This document shows, piece after piece, positions 9,664 to 17,499 of a stretch of DNA of 64,000 nucleotides. Both the position numbers and the translations under genes were made by a program. Positions within the stretch are counted from its first letter, which is position 1. Every line of letters starts with the position of its first letter. The stretch covers positions 30,874-94,873 of the forward strand of contig JAAVZI010000039.1 of assembly GCA_022791575.1 (NCBI GenBank), read 5' to 3'. This DNA is from Lachnospiraceae bacterium. Lineage in GTDB: Bacteria; Bacillota; Clostridia; Lachnospirales; Lachnospiraceae. Under the pieces are notes generated by a model. That model made no database searches, was not told the origin of the DNA, and saw only the letters and a list, made by a program, of their open reading frames with translations.

Positions 9664-11103
9664 TTATATTCCGCCCAGCAGTTCCTTCTTAATCTCATAA
9701 AGCTTTCTGGACAAATCCACATACACCTTATGTGGATTAACCAAACGGCGTGTTTCCTCCCAAAGTGTATCCAGCTCTTGCCGACAATAATCACGGATCT
9801 CCATAACAGCCGGAGACTGATAGATACATTCTCCATTCTTCATAACTGGAACCAACATTTCTCTCATGGTAAATGTCCCGCCAATCAGCCTTGTCTTCTT
9901 CCAGGTCTCTAACGGATCAAATAACAGCAGTTCATCCTCTTCATCAAAACTTTCTTCTTCCAAAGTAATCAGATCTGCTTTCATCTTGCCTGTCTTTTTA
10001 TCATAAACACGATAAAAAGTCTTATTGCCTGGATTGGTAATCTTCTGAGTATTTTCTGACACCTTAATCTTAGGAATCAATGCTCCGTCTTCCCCTTCTA
10101 CAGCAACCAGCTTATATACCCCGCCAAAAGCCGGACAATCCCCAGAAGTAATCAGATTCGTTCCCACACCCCAGGAATGTATAGCTGCCTCTTGCTGCTT
10201 TAAGCTGTCAATCAGATATTCATCCAAATCACTAGAAGCTGCTATTACTGCATCGGTAAATCCAGCTTCATCCAGCATTTTTCGTGCCTTCTTTGAGAGA
10301 TAGGCTAGATCCCCGCTATCCAGCCGGATTCCATAATTCTTTAACAAAATACCGGCTTCCCGCATTTCTCTGAATACACGAATGGCATTGGGAACACCCG
10401 ATTTCAACGTATCATACGTATCCACGAGCAAAGTGCATGCATTTGGATACAATCTGGCATATTCTTTAAATGCTGAATACTCATCGGAAAAGCTCATAAT
10501 CCAGCTGTGAGCATGGGTCCCCATAACCGGAACCCCAAACATTCTACCTGCCAGTACATTAGAAGTTCCCACACAGCCGCCAATCATTGCCGCCCTTGCA
10601 CCATAGATTCCCGCATCTGGCCCCTGCGCCCGCCGCAGGCCGAACTCCATAATTCCGTCTCCCTGCGCCGCATATACTACACGAGAAGCCTTCGTAGCGA
10701 TCAAACTCTGATGATTCAGAATATTCAATACTGCAGTTTCAATCAGCTGCGCCTCCATTACAGGCGCCACTACTTTAATAAGCGGTTCCTGTGGAAATAC
10801 AACGCTTCCCTCCTTAACTGCATAGATATCTCCTGTAAATCGGAAGGAACGCAGATATTTCAGAAATTCCGCAGTAAAACATCCTGTTGTCTTCAGATAT
10901 TCAATATCCTCATCTGTAAACCGCAATTGGTTTACATAATCCAGCACCTGTTCTAATCCCGCAGCAATCGCATAGCCCCCGCCACTTGGATTCTTCCGAT
11001 AAAATGCATCAAATACTACGTTCTTCTGATTTCCGCTATTCAGATATCCCTGCATCATAGTTAATTGATACAAATCGGTCATTAATGTCAGATTTCTTGT
11101 CAT
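9664..11103 (-). CDS. pncB: Nicotinate phosphoribosyltransferase
   Basis: A 479-aa cytoplasmic enzyme of NAD salvage that converts nicotinate and PRPP to nicotinate mononucleotide. Family features include the N-terminal LMTDLYQLTMMQGY, PVMGTHAHSWIMSF and YGIRLDSGDLAYLSKKAR (PRPP/phosphate region). Length fits the bacterial family. The SD is AAAGGA, 5 nt before the ATG. It sits alone between the carboxypeptidase and the cyclophilin gene, all on the minus strand. The 168 bases between its stop and the next gene show no clear structure. Confidence 0.95.
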   Translation of the reverse strand: MTRNLTLMTDLYQLTMMQGYLNSGNQKNVVFDAFYRKNPSGGGYAIAAGLEQVLDYVNQLRFTDEDIEYLKTTGCFTAEFLKYLRSFRFTGDIYAVKEGSVVFPQEPLIKVVAPVMEAQLIETAVLNILNHQSLIATKASRVVYAAQGDGIMEFGLRRAQGPDAGIYGARAAMIGGCVGTSNVLAGRMFGVPVMGTHAHSWIMSFSDEYSAFKEYARLYPNACTLLVDTYDTLKSGVPNAIRVFREMREAGILLKNYGIRLDSGDLAYLSKKARKMLDEAGFTDAVIAASSDLDEYLIDSLKQQEAAIHSWGVGTNLITSGDCPAFGGVYKLVAVEGEDGALIPKIKVSENTQKITNPGNKTFYRVYDKKTGKMKADLITLEEESFDEEDELLLFDPLETWKKTRLIGGTFTMREMLVPVMKNGECIYQSPAVMEIRDYCRQELDTLWEETRRLVNPHKVYVDLSRKLYEIKKELLGGI

Positions 11104-11181
11104 AATTATCCTTTCCTTCCCTATTCCAATTGCCGCAACATGTTTGAAGATCGCTCCAGCATCTCTAAGCTGCCAGCTTCT

Positions 11182-11913
11182 TCATCTCTTCTGTTCCGTA
11201 ATATCAATCGATTCTATTACCACATCCATAAGTGGCTTATTACCAGCGTCCGTTCTGGAAGCAGCAATTTTATCAACGACATCCATCCCCTCTACTACCT
11301 GTCCAAATACAGTATGTTCATAGATCAAATGTGATGCTCCGCCATGTTCCTCAAACATTTTCTTCTGCTTATCATTCAGGGCTATATTTGCATAACTAAG
11401 ATTAGGCTCTTTCGTCTGTACAATAAAAAACTGGCTGCCGTTCGTATTCTGACCAGCATTAGCCATACATAAGGAACCACGGATCGGCATTAAATTCTCT
11501 GCAAATTCATCCTCAAAATTCTTCCCCCATATACTCTCCCCTCCATTTCCAATACCATTCGGATCTCCTCCCTGAATCATAAAATCATTAATCACCCTAT
11601 GAAAAATCACACCATTATAATAACCGTCCTTAGCATGAGTCACAAAATTCTCCACCGCCTTAGGTGCTCCCTTAGGAAACAATTTTACTGTAATATCTCC
11701 ATAATCCTTTATATGAAAGACCGCCAGCGTATCTCCTTTCACCGGCTCTGCCAGCTGATCCTCTCCGCTGGATGGAAAAGTGCTTTCATTCGATGCTGCT
11801 CCTGTATTACTATTGTTTTCCTGCTTTTTTTCAGAGGAAGAACAGCCCGCTAATCCTCCAGTTGTCAGCACCACAAAAGATGCCGCAATTATAATTTTTT
11901 TCCATAATTTCAT
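11182..11913 (-). CDS. Cyclophilin-type peptidyl-prolyl cis-trans isomerase, lipoprotein
   Basis: A 243-aa protein with a lipoprotein signal (TTGGLAGC lipobox), a short Ser/Asn-rich spacer and a cyclophilin domain (about 65-243). The domain shows FHRVINDFMIQGGD (catalytic Arg), GQNTNGSQFFIV and HTVFGQVVEGMDVV. It probably catalyses prolyl isomerisation of secreted proteins at the outer face of the membrane. The second ATG (11913) is chosen because AAGGAG lies 7 nt upstream; the first ATG (11919) almost touches the SD. It is followed upstream by repeat element A. Confidence 0.94.
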   Translation of the reverse strand: MKLWKKIIIAASFVVLTTGGLAGCSSSEKKQENNSNTGAASNESTFPSSGEDQLAEPVKGDTLAVFHIKDYGDITVKLFPKGAPKAVENFVTHAKDGYYNGVIFHRVINDFMIQGGDPNGIGNGGESIWGKNFEDEFAENLMPIRGSLCMANAGQNTNGSQFFIVQTKEPNLSYANIALNDKQKKMFEEHGGASHLIYEHTVFGQVVEGMDVVDKIAASRTDAGNKPLMDVVIESIDITEQKR

Positions 11914-11937
11914 ATTCATTCTCCTTATATTATTTTA

Positions 11938-12079
11938 TAGGCATTAACAAACTCTTATTTCACTGTCAGAGTTTGAACAATCTATACAAAAATGCAGCGA
12001 ATTTAAAACGTATTTGAGCGAAATTTTTGTATAGATTGTTCAAACTCGTGGCCATGATCCAGTCTTTTTACAATGCCTA
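11938..12079. repeat. Palindromic element A, TAGGCATT...AATGCCTA ends
   Basis: A 142-bp non-coding element. Its outer ends are perfect 8-bp inverted repeats, TAGGCATT (11938-11945) and AATGCCTA (12072-12079). Inside is a perfect 24-bp inverted repeat, 11969-11992 against 12024-12047, starting GAGTTTGAACAATC. It lies between pilO and the cyclophilin gene. Elements B (17335-17444) and C (36159-36352) share its layout. It could fold as a long RNA hairpin or be a MITE-like mobile relic. Confidence 0.8.
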
Positions 12080-12108
12080 GTTCTATATCCTACTACAATG
12101 CTATGTTC

Positions 12109-12735
12109 TTACTGTCCAAAAACATTGCTAGTTCCATGTGCATTTACTCCTGTATCCAGCTGCGCTTTCTTCTGCCCCGGCACCTCCAGTGAATACAAAT
12201 TCAAAACTGCCGTACCGCTAAGCCCTGTCTGACCATCTTTTTTGATATCCAAAGCAACCAGCCTGCGCTTTTGCGGATAAATCTGTATATTGTCAATCAT
12301 CTGCTTTACCATTTGATAAGTTCCTGTAAAATGAAACACCGTACGGTAACTGTACAGACTTCTCCGTCTCTGACCGGCTCCTATATGATATAAACATACA
12401 CCTGGTTCTGTATCCAGACGATCAATCCGCAGACCAAGACCAGACTCTAACTCTTTTGCATATAAAAGAGCCGTCTCTTTATTCATATCAGCCGGAAACT
12501 GTGCCATGATTGAACTGATTTCTTTATACCGCTTCTCGGTATCCGCTCTGTTTTCTTCTAAATGAAGCTCATAGTCCTCTAAAACTGCAACTTCTTTCTG
12601 CAGATTCTCAATCTCGTCATCCAGTTTCATCATTTTTTCTCTTCTGTTGGCGAAATATGGGAGAAATACAACAGCCGCGATCAATACGGCCACAAAGTAT
12701 AATAGTATTTTCTTTCTTTTTCTCCTATTTTTCAT
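12109..12735 (-). CDS. PilO-like type IV pilus inner-membrane assembly protein
   Basis: A 208-aa bitopic membrane protein: a short basic cytoplasmic start, one membrane segment (about 9-27), a coiled coil (about 30-70) and a ferredoxin-like outer domain containing YRTVFHFTGTYQMVKQMIDNIQ, typical of PilO/GspM-like alignment proteins. It follows the pilMN fusion by 9 nt, with AGGGGG as SD, so the two form an operon. PilO normally pairs with PilN. Overall similarity of the family is weak, so the call rests on topology and context. Confidence 0.75.
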   Translation of the reverse strand: MKNRRKRKKILLYFVAVLIAAVVFLPYFANRREKMMKLDDEIENLQKEVAVLEDYELHLEENRADTEKRYKEISSIMAQFPADMNKETALLYAKELESGLGLRIDRLDTEPGVCLYHIGAGQRRRSLYSYRTVFHFTGTYQMVKQMIDNIQIYPQKRRLVALDIKKDGQTGLSGTAVLNLYSLEVPGQKKAQLDTGVNAHGTSNVFGQ

Positions 12736-12744
12736 ATAAGCCCC

Positions 12745-14346
12745 CTATTCTTCCGCTGCCCAAACCGCATACGTACAAGTTATAACAGCATGTACCTTCA
12801 CATTTCCCAATTCATCCACAGATTGTGTAATCTCTCCGCTGGAAACAGTATCGGCTGTCTTCAAGCTGCCTAGGCGTGATAATACATCTGCCATCGACTC
12901 TTTCGATGATACAGAAATCTCCATTGTAATCCCCTTATCATCCGATTTCCATGAATCAATACTGATATCAGACGGCATTTCAGCTTCCATTTCAGAAAAA
13001 AAATCCTTACTTCTGTTAACAGGCGTTTTCATCAGTTTACTAATATTTTGACAGAGCTGCAGCTCCTGTTCTGCCTCAAGATATTTATGATAATCCTGTC
13101 TGACTGCATAAAGTTCATTCATTCTATTATTATATTCCGACTTTTCTTCTTCCAAAGACATCATGCGATATTCACAAAAGCCGATGCAGGCGGCACTGGC
13201 CAGTATACAGAGAACTACAATAAATGCCGGCAGAGCTAGAGAGCCCTGTTCTACTGAATATCGCTCCTTATTTTCTCCGAACTGAAAATGCAGAGGCTTC
13301 ATGGCAGCACCTATATTGACTGCATACTCTGCCATCAAGGTATCTGTCTCATCCACTCCTTCACTGAAAGTGATTCCTGGTATTCCCGTAATGGGTGCTA
13401 CTTTTATGCCCAGTTCATTCGACAACAAGAGATCCAGACCTTTACAGCCAGCTCCTGAGCCAATCAAAGCAATGCGGCGGAATTCTTCTTTTGGATTATG
13501 AATCATATAATCTTCCCAAATCTCTTTGATTCCGTCCATTAATTTTCGCAGAGCCTCTGTAATCTCTGCTCTTTGTTCAGAAAAATCCTGCTCTTCTCCT
13601 ACAGACAGATGAGGATTAATATAAACTGCTTGATTCATCATCCGCAGAACCTCCGCAGATGATAATTCATTTCCATACGCATCATATTTTTTAAATGCTT
13701 CTATGGCAGGCCCAAGACCGCAAGGCAAATCCTTCTGCAGTTTCACACGGCCATTTTTTCTAATGAGCAGCCCTGAAGTATCTGTATCGATCCTCAACAG
13801 CATGGTTCCTTTCTCAGTCATACTTTTTTCTGCAGCTTGATTAACGCTATTACCAGCATAATCCATGGCCACAATCGTCAAGTCACAGGCATTCGCCAGC
13901 TCTTCATAAGATTTAATCAATTTCTGGGGTACAGTCAGCACATATAACCGGTAATTTTTCTTCTTTCTGGTACTAATCTTCTCTTCTATCCGATATACCA
14001 ACTGATACTGGGACATATCCACCGGAAAATATTTTGAGGACTGCTCTGTAAGCATACCTGCAATTCTGTTTTCCTTAACCAAAGGCACCAGTACTTCCCG
14101 TTCTGTAATGCGGCTGGAATTCACTGTGAATATAACCTTATTCGTCTTTACCCGATAATGTCTGATTTCCCTCTTAAGAATCCCAAGAAAATTCTCACTT
14201 GGCCGGAGCACACCATCTTCCAATACCCCTTTCGGCGTTTCAAAACTGAAACAGGAATAAATCTTAGGTTTTTTCGCTTTATAATCCATCTCAACTAAGC
14301 GGGTAATATGAATTCCTACCTCAATACTTATAACCCTTTCTGCCAT
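12745..14346 (-). CDS. pilM: PilM-PilN fusion, type IV pilus assembly
   Basis: A 533-aa protein. Residues 1-350 are an actin-like PilM domain (VISIEVGIHITRLVEMD start, LLRIDTDTSGLLI, IALIGSGAGCKGLDLLL phosphate-binding loops). A single membrane segment (about 365-388), a coiled coil and an outer ferredoxin-like region (about 450-530) resemble PilN. In type IV pili PilM is cytoplasmic and binds the PilN tail, so the fusion makes that contact permanent. Only pilO follows; no PilB, PilC, PilT, pilin or prepilin peptidase gene is nearby. A promoter is seen at 14388-14416. Confidence 0.82.
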   Translation of the reverse strand: MAERVISIEVGIHITRLVEMDYKAKKPKIYSCFSFETPKGVLEDGVLRPSENFLGILKREIRHYRVKTNKVIFTVNSSRITEREVLVPLVKENRIAGMLTEQSSKYFPVDMSQYQLVYRIEEKISTRKKKNYRLYVLTVPQKLIKSYEELANACDLTIVAMDYAGNSVNQAAEKSMTEKGTMLLRIDTDTSGLLIRKNGRVKLQKDLPCGLGPAIEAFKKYDAYGNELSSAEVLRMMNQAVYINPHLSVGEEQDFSEQRAEITEALRKLMDGIKEIWEDYMIHNPKEEFRRIALIGSGAGCKGLDLLLSNELGIKVAPITGIPGITFSEGVDETDTLMAEYAVNIGAAMKPLHFQFGENKERYSVEQGSLALPAFIVVLCILASAACIGFCEYRMMSLEEEKSEYNNRMNELYAVRQDYHKYLEAEQELQLCQNISKLMKTPVNRSKDFFSEMEAEMPSDISIDSWKSDDKGITMEISVSSKESMADVLSRLGSLKTADTVSSGEITQSVDELGNVKVHAVITCTYAVWAAEE

Positions 14347-14387
14347 TTTTTATCCCAACTTTCCTAACATGACTTACAGCTATAAGT

Positions 14388-14416
14388 ATCATACAATAAT
14401 CTGGAAATATTTTCAA
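14388..14416 (-). promoter_or_regulatory. Promoter of pilMN-pilO
   Basis: On the minus strand, TTGAAA (14411-14416), 17 nt, then TATGAT (14388-14393), about 40 nt before the pilMN start. Confidence 0.65.
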
Positions 14417-14440
14417 TAAATTTTGTCAGATTTATTATGC

Positions 14441-14469
14441 TTGCTTTTCTGGAAATGGCTCGATATAAT
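14441..14469 (+). promoter_or_regulatory. Promoter of the C_GCAxxG_C_C gene
   Basis: TTGCTT (14441-14446), 17 nt, then TATAAT (14464-14469). The predicted transcript starts near 14476, which excludes the upstream in-frame ATG at 14437 and supports ATG 14500. Confidence 0.7.
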
Positions 14470-14499
14470 AGTAATTATCATAAGAAAGGGCGGATTATT

Positions 14500-14964
14500 A
14501 TGAAGGATTACGAAGCAATTGCAAAAGATTTATTTAAAGAAGGTTATAATTGTTCCCAGGCAGTACTGCTGGCATTCGCCGAAGAGTGTGGACTGGATGA
14601 GAAAACCGCTGCTGCCGTTGCGTCCTCCTTTGGTGGCGGCATGGGAAGGCTTAGAGAGGTATGCGGTACAGTCAGCGGCATGTTTCTTGCAGCCGGCATT
14701 CTATATGGTTATACCGAGCCAAAAGATTATGAAGGTAAAAAGGAGCATTACGCAAGAATCCAGGAACTTGCTCATACATTCAAAGAAAAAAACGGCTCCA
14801 TCATCTGCCGGGAACTTCTGGGCCTGAAAGACGCCTCACTTTCACCCGTACCAGAAAAGCGTACAGATGAATATTACAAGAAACGCCCCTGCATGGAACT
14901 GGCAGGCTGCGCCGCAGGCATTCTGTCTGAATATATGAAAACACATCCCCTCAGCAGCAAATAA
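14500..14964 (+). CDS. C_GCAxxG_C_C family probable redox protein
   Basis: A 154-aa protein of the small Cys-rich family named for its spaced cysteines. GYNCSQAVLLAF, FGGGMGRLREVCGTVSG, IICRELLG and PCMELAGCAAGI are all present. The family is thought to be redox-active, possibly binding a metal cluster, but its reaction is unknown. The start is ATG 14500 with an AAAGGGCGG SD region; a longer in-frame extension lies upstream of the predicted transcription start. It is monocistronic and convergent with sipL. Confidence 0.88.
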   Translation: MKDYEAIAKDLFKEGYNCSQAVLLAFAEECGLDEKTAAAVASSFGGGMGRLREVCGTVSGMFLAAGILYGYTEPKDYEGKKEHYARIQELAHTFKEKNGSIICRELLGLKDASLSPVPEKRTDEYYKKRPCMELAGCAAGILSEYMKTHPLSSK

Positions 14965-15019
14965 AATGATGATTGTACTCACCAGATATTCTGAGATCTG
15001 CTTACTTATTTTAACAAAT

Positions 15020-15055
15020 AGTGCTGGCATTGTGACCTTCCACACTGCCAGCACT
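15020..15055. terminator. Bidirectional hairpin between convergent genes
   Basis: Arms AGTGCTGGCA (15020-15029) and TGCCAGCACT (15046-15055) form a perfect 10-bp stem with a 16-nt loop that can pair further. T-rich sequence follows on both sides, though without a long clean T tract. It separates the C_GCAxxG_C_C gene from sipL. Confidence 0.6.
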
Positions 15056-15082
15056 ATCAATTACTTTTTATATTTTTATGCT

Positions 15083-16648
15083 TTATCCACTCACGGTCTT
15101 AAGAATCAGGAATTTATCCCCTCTTCTAACCTCTTCCCCCTTGAAATCATTCATCTGCCGCAAAAGATCTACTGTTGTAGAATATTCTTTTGCTATTTTC
15201 CAGAGTGTATCTCCTTCCTCTGCAATGTAGCCGGTCATACCTGGTATATCATTGAGACGTGCATAATCCATTTCCCGTACATCAAGTTCTTTAATAACCG
15301 AAGTCTGGCGATGTCCCAGCACCAGTACATTTAAATTAATCATTCCTTTGAATTCTACTTCTTCACTGTCAGACATAATTGCCTGAAGCTGTTCCATATC
15401 TGCCTGAATCATATAATCTGCCTCTTCTTCCATGTCCGGCACTTCAACCAACTGCTGGAATGGAATCTGTCCTTTCATAGAAGCATAAGGCATCTCATCA
15501 TCAGAGGTAACATACAGAAGCTGTACGCATACAACCCCTTCTACCATAAGCCCCTCGTCTGTTTCCTGTATTTCATCCGCCCGAACCTCACCCATAGCTT
15601 GATAAATCTGTAAGATTCTCGGCTGATTTTTACCTATAGAAAGATTGCCGTTCACCCTTGATTTGGACTGGTTTTTCACTAAAAGTGTCTGGTACGTAAT
15701 ATCCGCCATGACTGGTACTGCCTCCTGAGCTGTCGAATATACATCTGCCAGAATCTGAACATTTTCCTCTCCAAACAGGCGGATCTCAAGCTCCATAATC
15801 CCCTCAATACCAAACACACGTTCTTCTCCATCGTAATCCGGCCGTACTTCAACATGAAACTGATTCATTTCCCACTGAATCTGAGATACTAGATCTTCTG
15901 AACATCCCGTACAGTCCACGGTATTATGAAATGGTAGTATTTCCTCAACAATTTGTATTGGATGATTTTCTTCTTCCGAAGAATAAAGAATAAAAATTTT
16001 TAATTCACCATGTATGGATAACTGACCATCCAGCTTCTTAATTTCTACATTGCAGGGCTGAATCTGATACCAGAGCATCTGATAAATATTCGGTTTTGCT
16101 GAGGACAAAACAATCTCATCTTTCATACGACAGTTATCCTTTTTGTGCATACGCATCTGCAATAAGGACAACTCCCGTCCCATGGTCTGAACCGCTTTTT
16201 TCTCATCCATGATTTCTACAATCACTTCTTCATCCCTCAGTTCATCTGCTGAGGCAGAAAGAGAAATAATTCCCTTTAAATTAATTTTTCTTGAATTAAT
16301 AAGGCTTAAAGATACATCCTCCAAATCTCCCCTAACATTAATGTTATCAAGAGGAGATACCCCGTCCATATGTATCACCTGCTCTACTGGAATTCTAGTA
16401 TTCATAACCTGAAGCCGGCCCTCTCCCACCGCATCGGAGTATAACAGGTCCAGCTGCACACTTCCCTTAATCAGAGCCTGATTATCTTCCCCTTTTACCT
16501 CATCAATATGAAAGCAAGCCTTTTCCTGTATCATTCTTCCGATATCTTCATTCGTATCTGGAACATTAATGTCTTCATCCAGGGTAAGCTGCGTAACCGC
16601 TTTGGCCTTTACCCCATGCATATGGATATTTTTCCTGATTAATTCCAT
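15083..16648 (-). CDS. sipL: SPOCS (DUF3794) and LysM domain protein, SipL-like spore morphogenesis protein
   Basis: A 521-aa protein with repeated SPOCS/DUF3794 beta-rich segments (DINVPDTNEDIGRMIQEKAC, later ADITYQTLLV and FQQLVEVPDMEEEADYM) and a C-terminal LysM (about 470-517, TGYIAEEGDTLWKIAKEYST). This is the architecture and length of SipL, which in clostridia binds SpoIVA and anchors the coat on the forespore. It supports a spore-forming host. The SD is GGGAGGAG. It lies 32 nt downstream of the PrcB-like lipoprotein gene and may be co-transcribed with it. No forespore or mother-cell promoter was identified. Confidence 0.88.
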   Translation of the reverse strand: MELIRKNIHMHGVKAKAVTQLTLDEDINVPDTNEDIGRMIQEKACFHIDEVKGEDNQALIKGSVQLDLLYSDAVGEGRLQVMNTRIPVEQVIHMDGVSPLDNINVRGDLEDVSLSLINSRKINLKGIISLSASADELRDEEVIVEIMDEKKAVQTMGRELSLLQMRMHKKDNCRMKDEIVLSSAKPNIYQMLWYQIQPCNVEIKKLDGQLSIHGELKIFILYSSEEENHPIQIVEEILPFHNTVDCTGCSEDLVSQIQWEMNQFHVEVRPDYDGEERVFGIEGIMELEIRLFGEENVQILADVYSTAQEAVPVMADITYQTLLVKNQSKSRVNGNLSIGKNQPRILQIYQAMGEVRADEIQETDEGLMVEGVVCVQLLYVTSDDEMPYASMKGQIPFQQLVEVPDMEEEADYMIQADMEQLQAIMSDSEEVEFKGMINLNVLVLGHRQTSVIKELDVREMDYARLNDIPGMTGYIAEEGDTLWKIAKEYSTTVDLLRQMNDFKGEEVRRGDKFLILKTVSG

Positions 16649-16680
16649 ATTCTCCTCCCTTTTATTTTGGATAATAAATA

Positions 16681-17082
16681 TTACTGGAATACAACGGATT
16701 CGTCCCTGTGTCCGGTCTTAACCACAATATAAGGATAGGACCGTACTTGATTATCAACATCCTTTTTCTTCGGCCCCTTTAATTCTGTATCAAAATAAAC
16801 TGCATTTTCCGATAAATACAAGTCCCTGACCTGTATACTGTACCCACCGGTCTGCTGTTCACCATAGCCGACAGCAATATAAAGCTGATTCTGATCCTCA
16901 TAGGTCAGCTTAAATACCTGCTGCTTTTTATCCTCAATAATTGCTTTTAGTTCCTCAGGGATATCCTCTTCTTTCACAACCGTGAATTCCAAATCACTTA
17001 ATTTCTTTCCGCTTTCTTTTTCAGTACTGCAGGCACAGCACACAAAGAGAATGAAAAGAAGGGCTGCAATGATTCTTTTCAT
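16681..17082 (-). CDS. PrcB-like C-terminal domain lipoprotein
   Basis: A 133-aa predicted lipoprotein: MKRIIAALLFILFVCCAC has a lipobox-like VCCAC. The mature part contains VGYGEQQTGGYSIQV and YPYIVVKTGHRD, which resembles the PrcB C-terminal domain family. That family is named for a subunit of a spirochaete surface protease complex, but most members have no known role. The SD before ATG 17082 is weak. It precedes sipL on the same strand. Confidence 0.75.
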   Translation of the reverse strand: MKRIIAALLFILFVCCACSTEKESGKKLSDLEFTVVKEEDIPEELKAIIEDKKQQVFKLTYEDQNQLYIAVGYGEQQTGGYSIQVRDLYLSENAVYFDTELKGPKKKDVDNQVRSYPYIVVKTGHRDESVVFQ

Positions 17083-17180
17083 AGTTATCCATATTGGCTT
17101 TTTATATTGTTATGCGGGGGGGAGTCAGAATAGAACTTATTATATATTTGGAGATATGGGGAAGGAAGGTGGCAGGCGAC

Positions 17181-17259
17181 GAACTGGGGCGTCATAGGAA
17201 CGTCAGGAGCTCAAAGACGTTTTTGATTCGCTCCTGACGTTCCTATGACGCCCCAGTTC
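17181..17259. repeat. Perfect 30-bp inverted repeat
   Basis: Arms at 17181-17210 (starting GAACTGGGGCGTC) and 17230-17259 (its exact reverse complement) are separated by 19 nt. An RNA from either strand would form a very stable hairpin. It is non-coding, lies between the PrcB-like gene and the antiporter gene, and differs in sequence from elements A-C. Confidence 0.85.
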
Positions 17260-17334
17260 TGGTTGTGAAAGCGTATTCGCCGGATATCTTTTTCATGCGT
17301 GGCGGGAAATGGTAAATTTGATTTTTTGTGGTCA

Positions 17335-17444
17335 GAGTTTGGGCAATCTATACAAATATGACGCGAATGAAGAATGTCTTGGCGCGGGATTTTGTATAGA
17401 TTGTTCAAACTTGTGGCTTTGAATGCGACTTTTGCAAGTGCCTA
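17335..17444. repeat. Palindromic element B, partial copy related to element A
   Basis: Arms 17335-17356 and 17391-17412 (22 nt, three mismatches) match the inner arms of element A at all but one to two positions. The right end AGTGCCTA (17437-17444) matches the terminal repeat. No matching left end was found, so this copy is degraded. Together with the 30-bp palindrome it fills most of the 417-base gap 17083-17499, which otherwise shows only a G7 run (17116-17122). Confidence 0.75.
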
Positions 17445-17499
17445 ATTGTATTGCGAATTTATTTATTGGGTTCGTGGGCATTTTATAGGGGGGTATCAG

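Noticed and set aside
9579..9836. 85-aa minus-strand reading frame overlapping the pncB 3' end
   Set aside because: It mostly overlaps pncB in another frame and has no family features.
14437..14499. N-terminal extension of the C_GCAxxG_C_C protein
   Set aside because: The predicted -10 box (14464-14469) lies inside it, and ATG 14500 has the better SD and matches the family start.
17116..17122. G7 run upstream of the PrcB-like gene as a promoter-spacing phase switch
   Set aside because: It is 34-40 nt before the ATG and not between recognisable -35 and -10 boxes.
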